A stretch of DNA of 64,000 nucleotides from Sphingomonas aerophila (GCF_014199305.1 NZ_JACIJK010000007.1:1-64000), one strand, 5' to 3'. Shown: positions 1-10,300, counted from the stretch's first letter. Translations and numbers: made by a program. The notes: generated by a model not told the origin, from the letters alone.

Positions 1-27
1 ACTGGCGGAGTGGCAGAGCGCTGCGAG

Positions 28-519
28 CTAAGCTGCCACGCCCGTCAGGCGAACTGCATCCTGTGGAGACGCGTTCGCATTAGACTGACAGCACCCTGCG
101 GTCAGATCGCATTCGGCCAGACACTTCAGGTTCGCCGTCATGCCCCGCACAATCTCGGCGTGCTTCTCCGCCTCGGCATTCTGGGCAATCTGCGCCTGAG
201 CCGTGGCTCGAAACGTGAACATCGCCTTTGTCATGCGCCCAACGCAGTCTTCGAAGTCGGTATGCGCGATAGGACTGGTCAGGTCCCCCGCCGCAAGTGC
301 TTCCATGCGCAGCACCGTACCGACATATGGCCGGCAGATCGCTTCGCGATACCAAGCGCTCATAAGGATAGCCGCGACCGAGGCAGCGGCTGCAACATAT
401 GCTGTGCTATCAGGCGCTACGACGGCGCTGATCGCCGTAAGCACCAGAAGAGCAGACAGCGAGCCGAACGCAATGAGCATCTTCAGTCGAATGGGGGCAT
501 TCGCGGCAAACCAACGCAT
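28..519 (-). pseudogene. Chemoreceptor (MCP) N-terminal fragment with HAMP region
   Basis: The 163-residue product starts with a short cytoplasmic stretch, a hydrophobic segment at about residues 13-33 and a second at about 38-54. A HAMP-like region follows to about residue 115 (motifs ALAAGDLTSPI and LAECDLTAG). In sphingomonad and Caulobacter chemoreceptors this layout continues into a second HAMP and a long methyl-accepting signalling domain. Here the reading frame becomes unlike the family after residue about 140 and stops, so no signalling domain exists. The LAECDLTAG stretch resembles the start of a second HAMP, which suggests a frameshift or deletion. It is most likely a dead gene remnant; a short membrane protein is the less likely alternative. 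Confidence 0.55.
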
Positions 520-1554
520 ATTAGCGCCTCAAAAAAATCACGAGAACTGAAACCCTTATAGACGCGGCGTCGGTGGCTAATGTGACCTGCTCGTGATTCT
601 TCGCTCAGGCTGCCGGTGCTGTTCGCGGGGTGAGATGAACTGCAGGCAGTCACTCTATCGCTCGCCCGGATCTATATTGGACGGCTCAAGTGAGCCGCCT
701 TTTCAGGTTCTCTGCTGAGTTCCAATCACGCAGACCGGGTCAGCCTCCATCCGCGCCCTGAGTAGTGATCAGGGCGCCGCCGTCCTATAATTTTCCGGGT
801 TTGGAAGAAGAGTGCGCATGATGTGTAACCATGGCGGACAGGAGGTCCGCCGTGCGGCGATGTGCGCTAACGCCTCAGGCGAAGGTTCAGGGAAGCGTGC
901 CGCTACCGTGAAGGGCGGCAGCTCCTTCAGCTTACGGCGGGGCTGATGTACATTTCCCATCACCGCAGTATCTTGCTTGGCAGATGTCCAGGGCTCAATT
1001 TTGACAAGCGGACCAATAACTCGACAAAGATGCAACGACGTTGTGCCTACGGCAGGTTGGCAGGGACGTTGCTACCTCCTGATGACAAATATCAAATGCG
1101 ATGGCCCGGGTGGCGTAAAGTTTCGTTCTTCGAATATGCGTTTGTCATCGTAGTCTTTCATCCATGGTAGAATATGGGAAAGAGGACGATCTACGGGTTG
1201 GTCCGTGAGCTCTACGATCACGCGCTTTATCCTGATCCTGCAGCTTGACTGAAAGTACGCGCACGCAGGATCGAACGGTTTAAGCTCACTCTTATTAGAG
1301 GGAGTCCGCGAATAGGCCATTCTGAAGCAGAACACGGCAGTGGGCACACGGCTGTTATCAGGCTCAAGCCACATCTCCGCTCCGACTTGCGGGCATATGA
1401 GACGGCCAGGCGGCACCTTGCTGTGCTTGATGGAGACAAGACGCTCAATCTCGTCCGGCCCCCGATAGGGAATGTGGTTGTGGAAGACACGTCCCGGGAT
1501 GAGCCCTGCATCCACTCCCGGATTATCACTTGCTTGTTGTGGATGTTCAGGAAC
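520..1554. other. Region without a confident gene
   Basis: About one kilobase with no recognisable gene. It looks more AT-rich than the rest of the window and has no open frame with the strong GC3 pattern of its neighbours. Minus-strand frames at 769-1035 and 1072-1515 stay open but resemble nothing I know. It may be a decayed or recently acquired segment. Confidence 0.4.
1072..1515 (-). CDS. Hypothetical protein, doubtful
   Basis: An open frame of 147 codons beginning with ATG. I do not recognise the product. It has no signal peptide, no membrane segment and no obvious domain. Its composition is mixed, with several Cys, Trp and Pro residues and no clear codon bias. A second minus-strand frame (1227-1529) overlaps it and neither is convincing. 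It is listed only because the stretch is otherwise empty; it may be non-coding. Confidence 0.2.
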   Translation of the reverse strand: MDAGLIPGRVFHNHIPYRGPDEIERLVSIKHSKVPPGRLICPQVGAEMWLEPDNSRVPTAVFCFRMAYSRTPSNKSELKPFDPACAYFQSSCRIRIKRVIVELTDQPVDRPLSHILPWMKDYDDKRIFEERNFTPPGPSHLIFVIRR

Positions 1555-1845
1555 TCATGACTGGAGAAGCACGAAGAGGACCCCGCCGTTGCTCAATCGC
1601 AACGGGATTGCGTCGCCGCGGAACTCCGGATCATAGGCGCTGGCGAGGGGAAGAAGGGGACGAGAAAGCGATTGGCTCCAGACCGCGCTGCCTCGACGCT
1701 CCACGCCATGTTCGTCGGCGATCACCGTCACCCGGTAACGCACCTCCGCCTTGTCGGGCTTTCCCGAGCACGCCGTCAACATCGTCGCGGCAAGCGCAAT
1801 TCCGGCTACCGCACTCAGCCTGATCGCGCGACCTTGCAACTTCAT
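1555..1845 (-). CDS. Small lipoprotein, probably shortened at its C terminus
   Basis: The 96-residue product begins with a typical lipoprotein signal (MKLQGRAIRLSAVAGIAL) ending in a lipobox LTAC, so Cys at about residue 26 would be lipidated. I chose the ATG at 1845 because it places the signal peptide at the N terminus; the frame stays open upstream to 1965. The mature part (YRVTVIADEHGVERRGSAVW, then FRGDAIPLRLSNGGVLFVLL) resembles an uncharacterised sphingomonad and rhizobial protein with the pattern V-x-GxRxGS followed by FxGEAVxVDLxxGxxLFxLL. As I remember that family its members are longer, so this copy probably ends early. Function unknown. Confidence 0.5.
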   Translation of the reverse strand: MKLQGRAIRLSAVAGIALAATMLTACSGKPDKAEVRYRVTVIADEHGVERRGSAVWSQSLSRPLLPLASAYDPEFRGDAIPLRLSNGGVLFVLLQS

Positions 1846-2493
1846 GCCATGTCGTTCGATGCTGTCTTTCAGGGCGCGATTCGGCATGCTCGTACGGATC
1901 ACCTCGCCCTCTCGCCTCCGAAACCGCTTTCGCCAGAAACTTACAAATACTGTTCTATGGCTCACGAATAAGTTATCCGATTGCGATCCCTCCCGTAAAG
2001 CAAGCCGATATGCCCCTGTAATCGGCTCGCGCAGCCCGAAAGCCTCTGCTGCACCCTCAAGTGTTGGGAAGCTATTGTCGAGCCCACGTTGATTGAACGT
2101 CCGCCTACGCCGAGTTAGCGTCCGAAAGCGGCTGTTTCATGGACGGCTTCATCCGGCCGGCGTCCTCGAATCCTTGAAAAGCTGTGGGAACGCTCGATTG
2201 GTTCGGAACGGTCACCATCCGCGTCCATAGGCGATGTGTTGACTTGCCCGGTCACCGCTGCCCTGCAACACTCCGCCATGCCGTCAGTCGATCTGAGCGC
2301 TGTAGCACCGCGGGCAGATGGGAGCGCGTCATGATTGACGTGCTGAACGCGATGATGGCGGCGGGCGAGGTCATCGGCTCGATGAAGAAGGTGACGGCAC
2401 TCTGCGCCGTAAATGGCATTTCGAGCAAACGTTCCGGATGAGAGATTCACTGCCGCGACGCGGGAAATGCGCGCGGACAAATTGGAGGGAAGC
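1846..2493. other. Intergenic stretch before the sugar locus
   Basis: No convincing gene on either strand in about 650 bases. A short plus-strand frame ending at 2441 has an ATG at 2331 and 36 codons of decent codon use but resembles nothing I know. The promoter of the cupin-oxidoreductase genes should lie near its right end; I could not pick a convincing -35/-10 pair. Confidence 0.35.
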
Positions 2494-2952
2494 ATGAAGC
2501 CGCAAATTCGGGATGCTGCAGTTCTCGCAGCGGGCGTGGTGCTTGGGTGCTCGGGATGGGCATTTGCCCAACGGGCGGGCGACGTGCTCGGACCGGCGGT
2601 GTTCGACTGGAACGCGATGGCGGCGACCAAGACGGACTCGGGAGAGGTCCGGTCGATCGTGCGGCGACCCACCGCCACGCTCCGCGAACTGGAGATGCAC
2701 GTCACCACGCTCAATCCGGGCCTGGCTTCCCATCCGCCCCACAAGCATCCGAACGAGGAGTTGGTCATCATTGACGAGGGCACGGTGGAGACGCTGTCGG
2801 CCGGCAGGTGGCAGCGGGTCGGGCCGGGCTCCATCATCTTCAATGCATCAAACGCGCTGCACGCGCTGCGGAATGTCGGGACGGCGGCTGCGCGCTACCA
2901 TGTCGTGAACTGGTCTACTGCCGCTACGCCGGCCAACCAGGACGGGAAGTGA
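2494..2952 (+). CDS. Exported cupin-domain protein
   Basis: The product is 152 residues: a signal-peptide-like N terminus (MKPQIRDAAVLAAGVVLGC, ending near WAFAQ) then one cupin barrel. The metal-ligand pattern is visible as HPPHKHPNEE in cupin motif 1, and GPGSIIFNASNALHALRN carries the motif 2 histidine. The ATG at 2494 was chosen because GGAGGGA lies just upstream and it gives a clean signal peptide; the frame is open from 2413. Its stop codon overlaps the start of the next gene (TGATG), so the two are translationally coupled. Beside two Gfo/Idh oxidoreductases it probably binds or modifies a sugar in the periplasm. The substrate is unknown. Confidence 0.8.
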   Translation: MKPQIRDAAVLAAGVVLGCSGWAFAQRAGDVLGPAVFDWNAMAATKTDSGEVRSIVRRPTATLRELEMHVTTLNPGLASHPPHKHPNEELVIIDEGTVETLSAGRWQRVGPGSIIFNASNALHALRNVGTAAARYHVVNWSTAATPANQDGK

Positions 2953-4112
2953 TGGCTATCGACAGGCGCGCGCTGATCGGCGCGGGGCTGGGGGCAGGGC
3001 TTGGGGCCACCATGGCGGCTGAGGCACTCGCCCAGTCGGTGTCGCAGGGCAACGCGATGTCCGAAGTGTCGGCACCAGCGCGACCGGAGCCAACGACAAA
3101 GTACCGGGTGCCGTTCGCCGTTGTTGGTCTTGATCACGCCCACATCTATTCAATGACGGATGCCCTTATCCGCGGAGGAGGTGTCCTGACCGCCTTTCAT
3201 GCCACGGAACCGGCGCAGGTCGCGTTGTTCCGGAAGCGCTATGGCGATGCCCGCCTCGCGCGGAGCGAGGCCGAGATATTGAACGACAAGGCGATCAAGC
3301 TGGTCGCCGGCGCTCCCATCCCCGACTTGCGCGCCCCGCTCGGCATCCGGGCGATGCGGGCGGGCAAGGACTTCCTGAGCGACAAACCGGCGATCACCAG
3401 TCTTCGCCAGCTTGCGCAAGTGCGTACCGCCGTGAAGGAGACGGGGCGCAAGTTCGCGGTCATGTATTCCGAACGGCTGGAGGTGCCGGCCGCGGTGATG
3501 GCGGGCGACCTTGTCCAGCAAGGCGCGATTGGCCGGGTGGTGCAGACCATCAACATCGCCCCGCACCGTGTCAGCGCGCCATCGAGGCCGGCATGGTTCT
3601 GGGACAAGGCGCGCTATGGCGGGATATTGACTGACATCGGCAGCCACCAAACCGACCAGTTCGTGTTCTATACGGGCACGAAGCAGGCGCGTGTCGTCGC
3701 TGCGCAGACCGGCAACCTGTCCTATGCCGACCACCCCGCATTCGAGGATTTCGGCGACATGACGGTCGTGGGCGACGGCGGCACCGGCTATATCCGGGTC
3801 GACTGGTTCACGCCGGACGGTCTGCCGACCTGGGGCGACGGCCGTGCGTTCCTGCTCGGGACCGAGGGCTATATCGAACTGCGGAAATACATCGACGTGG
3901 CGGGGCGCCCGGGCGGCAATCACCTCTTCATCGCGGACAAGAAGGGCGTCCGCTACATGGATTGCAGCAAGGTGCCGCTGCCGTTCGGGCCGCAGTTCAT
4001 CGCAGACGTGGTGGAACGTACGTCGGTGGCGCAGGATCAGGACGGCGCGCTACTCGCTGCCGAGCTGGTGCTCACTGCACAGAAGAACGCCACCCGCCCA
4101 GTGATGGCATGA
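2952..4112 (+). CDS. Exported Gfo/Idh/MocA-family oxidoreductase
   Basis: The 386-residue product starts with a Tat-like leader (DRRALIGAGLGAGLGATMAA followed by EALAQ). An NAD(P)-binding Rossmann domain follows (FAVVGLDHAHIYSM), then the family's C-terminal beta-sheet domain. The motif DKPAITSL corresponds to the family's EKP motif, with Asp in place of Glu. The family oxidises or reduces sugars and sugar derivatives. The leader suggests transport to the periplasm with cofactor already bound, as in glucose-fructose oxidoreductase. The start at 2952 overlaps the cupin stop. The frame is open further upstream to 2808, inside the cupin gene, which is a shadow extension. Confidence 0.82.
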   Translation: MAIDRRALIGAGLGAGLGATMAAEALAQSVSQGNAMSEVSAPARPEPTTKYRVPFAVVGLDHAHIYSMTDALIRGGGVLTAFHATEPAQVALFRKRYGDARLARSEAEILNDKAIKLVAGAPIPDLRAPLGIRAMRAGKDFLSDKPAITSLRQLAQVRTAVKETGRKFAVMYSERLEVPAAVMAGDLVQQGAIGRVVQTINIAPHRVSAPSRPAWFWDKARYGGILTDIGSHQTDQFVFYTGTKQARVVAAQTGNLSYADHPAFEDFGDMTVVGDGGTGYIRVDWFTPDGLPTWGDGRAFLLGTEGYIELRKYIDVAGRPGGNHLFIADKKGVRYMDCSKVPLPFGPQFIADVVERTSVAQDQDGALLAAELVLTAQKNATRPVMA

Positions 4113-4126
4113 GAAGGAGAGTGTCG

Positions 4127-5488
4127 ATGACGGCAGCGATCACCCGGCGCGGCGCGATCAAGGGAGCGGCGGCCGCAGCCTTTCCGGCGATCATACCCGC
4201 AAGCGTCCTCGGCGCAGCAGCGCCCAGCAAGCGGATCAACGCTGGGGCGATCGGTGTCGGCCGCATTAGTCGCGGCCACGACATGAAGGAAGTGCTGCGG
4301 CACGACGATGCACACATTGTTGCTGTCTGTGACCTTGATACGAAGCGGCTGGCATCGGGGCAGCAATTCGTCGATGCCGCTTACGCAACAAGAGACGGGA
4401 AGCCCTACACCGGCACGCGGGGCTATGACGATTACCGCGAGCTTTTGGCGAACAAGGACATCGATGCCGTCCTGATCTCCACGCCCGATCACCAGCATGC
4501 GCGGCTGGCCGTTGACGCGGTCCGCGCCGGCAAGGACGTCTACCTGCAGAAGCCGGCATCGTTGACCATCAGCGAGGGGCGAGCGATGGCGAATGCCGTC
4601 AAGGCATCGGGCCGCATCCTCCAGATCGGATCGCAGCAGCGGGGGTCCGAACCCTGGCCCCAGTTCCGGCGAGCCTGTGAACTCGTCCGCAATGGCCGGC
4701 TTGGCACGCTTCGGCGGGTCGAGATCGGCCTCCCCGGTGATCCGTCCGGGCCTGCCGCCCCTCCCATGCCGATCCCGTCCAACCTCAACTACGATGCCTG
4801 GCTCGGCTCGACGCCAGAGGTCTACTACACCGAAATGCGCGTCCATCCGCAGGACTCCACCGACGCGCGGCCAGGCTGGTTGCGTTGCGAGCAGTTCGGC
4901 GCCGGCATGATCACCGGCTGGGGCGCGCACCACATCGACATTGCGCATTGGGGCATGGACACCGAACTGACGGGGCCGGTCGAGATTTGGGGCAAGGCCG
5001 ACTTTCCCAAGAGCGGCCTGTGGGACGTGCACGGCCCCTTCGAGACGCATGGCCGCTATGCCAATGGCGTCGTGATGACGATTTCGGGGGTTTTTTCGAA
5101 CGGGGTGAAGTTCATCGGCGACAAGGGCTGGATCTTTGTGACCCGCAGCGGGGCGGTGACGGCGAGCGATCCCGGCGGGCCGCAAGTCGTGCCCTTGTCC
5201 GCCAGCGATCCCAAGATCCTGACCAGCGTCATCGGACCGAACGAGGTTCAGCTGCGCAAGACGCCCGAACAGCATCGTGACTGGCTGGACGCTGTTCGCA
5301 CCCGCGGTCCTGTCTCGGCCCCTGCGGAGATTGGCCATCGCGCCTGCTCTACATGCCTCCTGCATTGGACGGCGATGAAGACCGGTCGCAGGCTACGCTG
5401 GGATCCCGCGGCCGAACGCTTCATCGGCGACGACGAGGCAAACGCGATGCTGAGTCGGCCGCAGCGCAAGGGCTACGCTATCACCTGA
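4127..5488 (+). CDS. Exported Gfo/Idh/MocA-family oxidoreductase (long form)
   Basis: The 453-residue product has a Tat leader with twin arginine (TRRGAIKGAAAAAFPAIIPA), then the Rossmann domain (NAGAIGVGRISRGHDM) and the QKPAS motif matching the family's EKP signature. The C-terminal domain includes GWGAHHIDIAHWGMDT, a pattern common in secreted Gfo/Idh proteins of sugar-use loci in Bacteroidetes, Planctomycetes and sphingomonads. The ATG at 4127 follows GAGAAGGAGA by a few bases. The gap from the preceding oxidoreductase is only 14 bases, so the cupin and both oxidoreductases form one operon. The substrate is probably a glycoside or keto-sugar, by context only. Confidence 0.85.
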   Translation: MTAAITRRGAIKGAAAAAFPAIIPASVLGAAAPSKRINAGAIGVGRISRGHDMKEVLRHDDAHIVAVCDLDTKRLASGQQFVDAAYATRDGKPYTGTRGYDDYRELLANKDIDAVLISTPDHQHARLAVDAVRAGKDVYLQKPASLTISEGRAMANAVKASGRILQIGSQQRGSEPWPQFRRACELVRNGRLGTLRRVEIGLPGDPSGPAAPPMPIPSNLNYDAWLGSTPEVYYTEMRVHPQDSTDARPGWLRCEQFGAGMITGWGAHHIDIAHWGMDTELTGPVEIWGKADFPKSGLWDVHGPFETHGRYANGVVMTISGVFSNGVKFIGDKGWIFVTRSGAVTASDPGGPQVVPLSASDPKILTSVIGPNEVQLRKTPEQHRDWLDAVRTRGPVSAPAEIGHRACSTCLLHWTAMKTGRRLRWDPAAERFIGDDEANAMLSRPQRKGYAIT

Positions 5489-5511
5489 CTGTCGTTGGCG
5501 CAGATCGGGGA

Positions 5512-7191
5512 TCAACGGTAGCGGTAGAGACGGACGCGGTAGACTCTGCCCTCCGCCGCGTCTGTTGAGAACAGTCGCAGCGACTGACCCTGTCCGTTCT
5601 CGTCACCGTTCAAGCGGCGGCCGGTCGTGGCGCCGGTGTCGAGCAGCATCTGCTCGTCGATGCTCTCGATACCAACGATCGGCGGGCCCGGTTTGTCGGA
5701 CGTGAAACTGATCTGCGCGTCCCCGCTGCCCACCACGATGAACTCGTCGGGCGCTGTTTGCAGGAACATGGCAGCGACCCGGCTGGCCGGATCAACGCTG
5801 CCGGCGGGGCCGTTCGCGCGCGTCATGTTGATCACATAGTCGCCGGCGCGACCGCGTCCGGCACGCTGCGCCGTGCCCTCCATGATCACCGTCCCGATCT
5901 TTCCTTCCGCCTGCTTCTGGAGGATGAGGGGAGCGAGCCCTTTTAGTTGGCCGTACATGGCGGCGATCGCCGGGTCACCGTGGCTGCCCGCGTCAAGCCC
6001 AACGCTGACATCGCCTTCCAGAACGACCCCTTTGCCGTCGATCCCGAACGGGGAGAAGCCGATCCCGTGCAGCGCGCCTATGGTGTAGAGCGCGTTGGCG
6101 GTTCCGGTCGCGCCGCCCCGTGCTTCCGGCACGAACACGGGATTGTCCGCGCGCCGGTACTCGGACACCCAATGGGCGTAGTCGTCGAAATAGATGTCCG
6201 GTGACAGGAAATCGAGTGACGGCGCGCCGATCTTCCAGATGTCGAGCGAGGACGGCATCGGGCCACCGGAATTATACTGGCCCGGTTCGTAGTTGGGCCG
6301 GATCAGCGCCGCGTTGGTGAACAAGGGTAGGCGATACTCGGCCTTTCCGGCAGCCGCGACCTTCTCGACATAGGTGGCGTACCACCACGACATGAAAAGC
6401 GAGTCGGTCATCGAACCGTCTCCAAATACCTCGCGCCAAGTACCGGAGGTGCGGGCGCCAGCAGCCTCCCAAGCGGCGCGAAGCTCCGGGTTCAGTGAAC
6501 TGCGGCGCTCACCCAATTGGCGCATCAGTACCTCTGGCACCGGGGCAGCGAAGGCGGCCTCTGCGGCCGCGGAATGGTCCCGGGATTGAGGGATCACGCC
6601 AACCTCATTCTCGACCTGGACGAACAGAACGGTGTGGCGATTGCCATCTACCTCGCGCAGATGCCTCATCAGGTGTCCGAAAGCGCGGGCGTCGGCATCG
6701 CGGGAAGCCGCCGAGAACGGCGAGAGTCGTTCGGTGCCGCTGCCATTGCTGGTTTCGACCCGTGCGAAGCGGGCCTGGTCCCGTTTGACCCAGGCCGGAA
6801 CGTAGCTCGAATAGGTGTTCTTCCAGGTGCCGAACCAGAGGATCACCAGGCGCAAATCATTGTCTCTCGCGCCCTTCAGAAGGCCGTCCACACTCGTGAA
6901 ATCGAACCGCCCCTCCTGGGGTTCGATGGTTTCCCAGCCGACGGGAACAAGTACCGTGTTGAGGTTCATCTCCTTCAGCCGCGGCCAGATCGGGGCCATG
7001 TAGGCGACGCTGCTGGAGCTGGAATTGTGCGTCTCTCCGCCGAGCACCAGAAATGGTTTGCCGTCGACGATAAGCTGGGTGGCCTCACCGCGACGCTCAA
7101 GGTGTGGCGACGACGGGGTCTGCGCGTGCGCACCCGTGAAGATGCCGATCAGCGCTGCGAGGGCAAGGCCAAGGTGGAACGACTTGCGCAT
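5512..7191 (-). CDS. GH35-type beta-galactosidase-like glycosidase, exported (DUF5597-like C terminus)
   Basis: The 559-residue product has a signal peptide (MRKSFHLGLALAALIGIFTG, then AHAQ) and a TIM-barrel glycosidase domain. GKPFLVLGGETHNSSSSS resembles the GH35 start GxPFxxxGGExHN. FVQVENEVG carries the likely acid/base Glu and FVPEARGG the likely nucleophile Glu. The C-terminal part resembles DUF5597, found fused to this subfamily. It probably removes galactose or a related sugar from an oligosaccharide in the periplasm. I chose ATG 7191 for the signal peptide. It converges with the oxidoreductase operon, with 23 bases between them, and lies downstream of the TonB receptor on the same strand. 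An inverted repeat sits 70 bases upstream. Confidence 0.83.
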   Translation of the reverse strand: MRKSFHLGLALAALIGIFTGAHAQTPSSPHLERRGEATQLIVDGKPFLVLGGETHNSSSSSVAYMAPIWPRLKEMNLNTVLVPVGWETIEPQEGRFDFTSVDGLLKGARDNDLRLVILWFGTWKNTYSSYVPAWVKRDQARFARVETSNGSGTERLSPFSAASRDADARAFGHLMRHLREVDGNRHTVLFVQVENEVGVIPQSRDHSAAAEAAFAAPVPEVLMRQLGERRSSLNPELRAAWEAAGARTSGTWREVFGDGSMTDSLFMSWWYATYVEKVAAAGKAEYRLPLFTNAALIRPNYEPGQYNSGGPMPSSLDIWKIGAPSLDFLSPDIYFDDYAHWVSEYRRADNPVFVPEARGGATGTANALYTIGALHGIGFSPFGIDGKGVVLEGDVSVGLDAGSHGDPAIAAMYGQLKGLAPLILQKQAEGKIGTVIMEGTAQRAGRGRAGDYVINMTRANGPAGSVDPASRVAAMFLQTAPDEFIVVGSGDAQISFTSDKPGPPIVGIESIDEQMLLDTGATTGRRLNGDENGQGQSLRLFSTDAAEGRVYRVRLYRYR

Positions 7192-7262
7192 GAGCAGACC
7201 TCGATCGAGTTGCGGGACCTTAGTGGATGAACCCGTCCGGCGGTCCGGGCCAGGCGAACATT

Positions 7263-7294
7263 CGTCATGCGACGAAGTATCGCGGCGCATGACG
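7263..7294. promoter_or_regulatory. 9-bp inverted repeat upstream of the glycosidase gene
   Basis: CGTCATGCG and CGCATGACG are perfect reverse complements separated by 14 bases. The element sits about 70 bases before the glycosidase start at 7191. Its position and symmetry suit a dimeric regulator site; a transcript hairpin is the other reading. No regulator can be named. Confidence 0.4.
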
Positions 7295-7346
7295 TCAATC
7301 TAAGCGCCGTCTTGCGATCAGGCGATCATACGCTGCAAGTCTATTG

Positions 7347-7373
7347 CGGACGGCCGCACAAAACGGCCGTCCG
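7347..7373 (-). terminator. Hairpin terminator after the TonB receptor gene
   Basis: CGGACGGCCG and CGGCCGTCCG form a perfect 10-bp stem with a 7-base loop, 19 bases past the end of the receptor gene at 7392. The tail lacks a long U run, as is common in GC-rich bacteria. It should separate or attenuate transcription into the glycosidase gene. Confidence 0.7.
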
Positions 7374-7391
7374 AAGGGGATACTAAGGCGA

Positions 7392-10300
7392 TCAGAACCG
7401 GCCGCGAATACCAACCAGCACCTGGCGCCCGCCGTTGTACTGGTTGAAGAGCGCGTTCGGGAACTGGAAATATGAAGCCTGCGACTCTTTCGTAAGGTTG
7501 ATCACATTCAAGACCAGCGTGGGCAGGTACTTGGGGCCGAAAACCTTGGAAAGGTCCAGGTTGCCCGAGAAATCGAGCTGCTTGAAGTTCTGCCCGAAAA
7601 TGGCAGCGGCAGGGAGGCCGTTCTGGTTGAGTCCCGACCCCTGCGAGCCCTCGTTGTAGGTATAAGTCAGTCGCGCCGACAGGCCATGGCCCTCATAATA
7701 GCCGGTCAGCGTGTAGGTGGTCGGGGCGACACCCAGTGCAACCGCCGGAGCACCCGCGCCTTGGCCCTTCTGATCGATCAAGGTCAGGTTGCCTTGGAAG
7801 CCGAAGCCGCGGACGCCGATATATTGGGTCAGGAAGTCGAGCGGCTGGGTGAGCTGGAATTCCAGGCCGTTGACGATCAGCTTGCCATCCGAGTTCACCT
7901 GCTGCTGGATCACGATCGGTACGTTGTTGAGCGGCTGGCCGTTAGCGCGTGAACCCAACGCGTCACGCTGCGCCTGGGTGAGCGAGTCGACTGTGATCCC
8001 GTACTGGTTGAGGAACGAAAACGGCACGGTGGTCAGGCCGTTGACGGTGAATCCGGTGATGGACTTGCGGAACGCCGCGACCGCGATCACGCCCTCTCGG
8101 CCGGTGTAAAATTCGAAGCCGAGATCGAGGTTGTTCGAGATGTACGGGTCGAGCGCTGAGTTACCGACCGTGCCGACGTCCGCTGACGGCTGGACGAAGC
8201 TTGCCCCCGGCAGAAGCGAGTTCGGGTCGGGCCGGGTCATTGTCCGCGACAGCGAGGCGCGCGCCACCGCCTTGCCCGCAAAGTCAAAGGCGACCGACGC
8301 TGAAGGCAGGAAGTTGGAGTAAAGCGTTGTCGAGGTCGAGAAATTGATAGTGTTAGGATAGCGTCCGCCGTCTGCGATCTGCGCACCGCCCGCCAGAGTG
8401 TTGCGCGGATCGGGAATGCTGATCCGGCCACCCACGATCTGCTCGGTGCGAACATACCGCAGGCCGCCGTTCAGCCGCAGCGTGTTCTCGCCGATGTCGA
8501 AGATCCCGTTCATCTCGGCAAAGGTCCCCGTGACCTTTTCCCGAATCAACCCGCCGTTCGCGCCGCTGCTGCCGGTGCCCGTTTCGCCGGATGCTGCCAG
8601 CAGTGCATCATAGCTGGTCGCGTTGCGCAGCTTGTCGAAGTCGACGGTGATGAACCCGTTCGAACCCGGCAGCAGATAGCTCGGCACTGCAGAGGTGGGG
8701 ATGGCCGAACCCGAATAAACGATCGGCGCGCCGCCGGCCGTGTAGAAGGTCCAATAGCCCGGGAAGGTCGGAAAGCCGGGCGCGATGGCGACGCCCGGCA
8801 CCTGGGTGCCCGGCTGGTTCAGCCCGGTGCATGGCGTGGTTGCGGTATTCGGCGCCGGCAGCGTGATACTGGGCCCGTTGCCGCAGATCAGGTTCTGCCA
8901 CGGGTTGGTGTTGTCGAATGGGGTGATCCGCCGCTTGGTATCGTCGTATGCGCCGCCGACGCGAACGCTGAAACGCTTCTCGTCGCCGAAGAGCAGGCTG
9001 CCACGAATACCCTTGGTCTCGGTCTCCCGATCCTCGCCGTTCAGATTGACGCGCCCGCCACCGTTCCAGCCGAAGTTGGCGGGGTTGTTGAGGTCTACGT
9101 TAGTCGTCACCGACGGGATACCGCCGCCGGTGTTGTCGTAATCCACCACGATCCCGCTGTTGGGGGGCGTGATGACCAGAACGGTCGGGCTCTCGCGATG
9201 GAAGTCGCTGTGAGTGTAGTTGGCCTGAACGTCGCCCTTCACGAAGTCGTTGATCCGGAACTCGGCGCCCGGATTCACGCCGTAGAATTCGGTCGTGTCG
9301 TAGTACGGGCGATATTCCAGGAAGAACTGTGAGTTGGCGTACGTGCCCTTGGTCACCACGCAGCCTGCCGAGCAGTCGGTGCGGTCATAGGTGGTGTTGG
9401 TAGGAATGGCGGCACCGTTGCGCACCACCCAGTTCATCGAGGTGCGCTGGAAGTCGTCGGTGCGCTTTCCGTACAGGCCGTCGATATAGAAGTGGAAGTC
9501 GTCACTTGGGCGCCACTCGGCCGAAGCGATGAAGTTATACCGGTCGCGATCGCCGACTTCCGTGCGTGGACGGCTGAGACGCGGCAGCAGGCCGTTGTCG
9601 ATCTGGTCGATCGTCGCGCCCGGGTTGCGGGCGAGCAGGAACGCCTGGTCGATCACCGTACCTGCAACCAGGCCAGCCCCGGCGTTAACCGGGACGGTGG
9701 CCGGGATGGAGAAGTTGCCGCCGCCGGTCGGGTTGGCGCCAGTCGGGCGCTGTGCTGCGGACAGGTTGGGATTGGTGAAGCCGATGGTTTCGTAGCCATT
9801 GACCTGGAACTTGTTTCGCACGCCCGCGGCGCCCGCGAGGATGCCGAAATCGCCGAAGGTGGCGCTGGCCAGGACATAGCCGCGATAGCCCCATTTGCCC
9901 TTGTTGTTGCTGCCGTTGGTGGCCTGCACGCCATAGCTGATGAATGGCTTGGGATTGTCGAACGGCCGCGCGGAGCGAAGGTTCACGGTGCCGGCGGCGC
10001 CGCCCTCCACCTGGCTTGCAACGGGTGACTTGCTGACGGTCAGCTGGGTGAAAAGCTCGGTGGGCAGCAGGTCGAGGTCGACCTCACGGTTCGTGCTCTG
10101 CGCGTCAAAGCGAACGGAGGCGATTGCGACCGGCGCGCCATTCAACAGAACGCGGGTGAAATTGGTGCCGAGGCCGCGGATCGCGACATTGGTGCCTTCG
10201 CCCGTCACCTCACGGCTGATCGTGACGCCGGGGATGCGGTTCACGGACTCCGCGATGTTGGTGTCGGGAAACTTGCCGATGTCCTCGGCAAAGATGGAGT

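Noticed and set aside
4-60. tRNA-Ser-like look of the first bases (GGCGGAGTGGCAGAGCGCTG)
   Set aside because: No matching acceptor stem partner, no proper T-arm and no anticodon loop could be built; the stretch is the 3-prime end of the chemoreceptor fragment.
4037-5365. Long minus-strand open frame (442 codons)
   Set aside because: It is antisense to the clear Gfo/Idh oxidoreductase gene; its product is Arg/Gly-rich with no domain, as is usual for GC-rich shadow frames.
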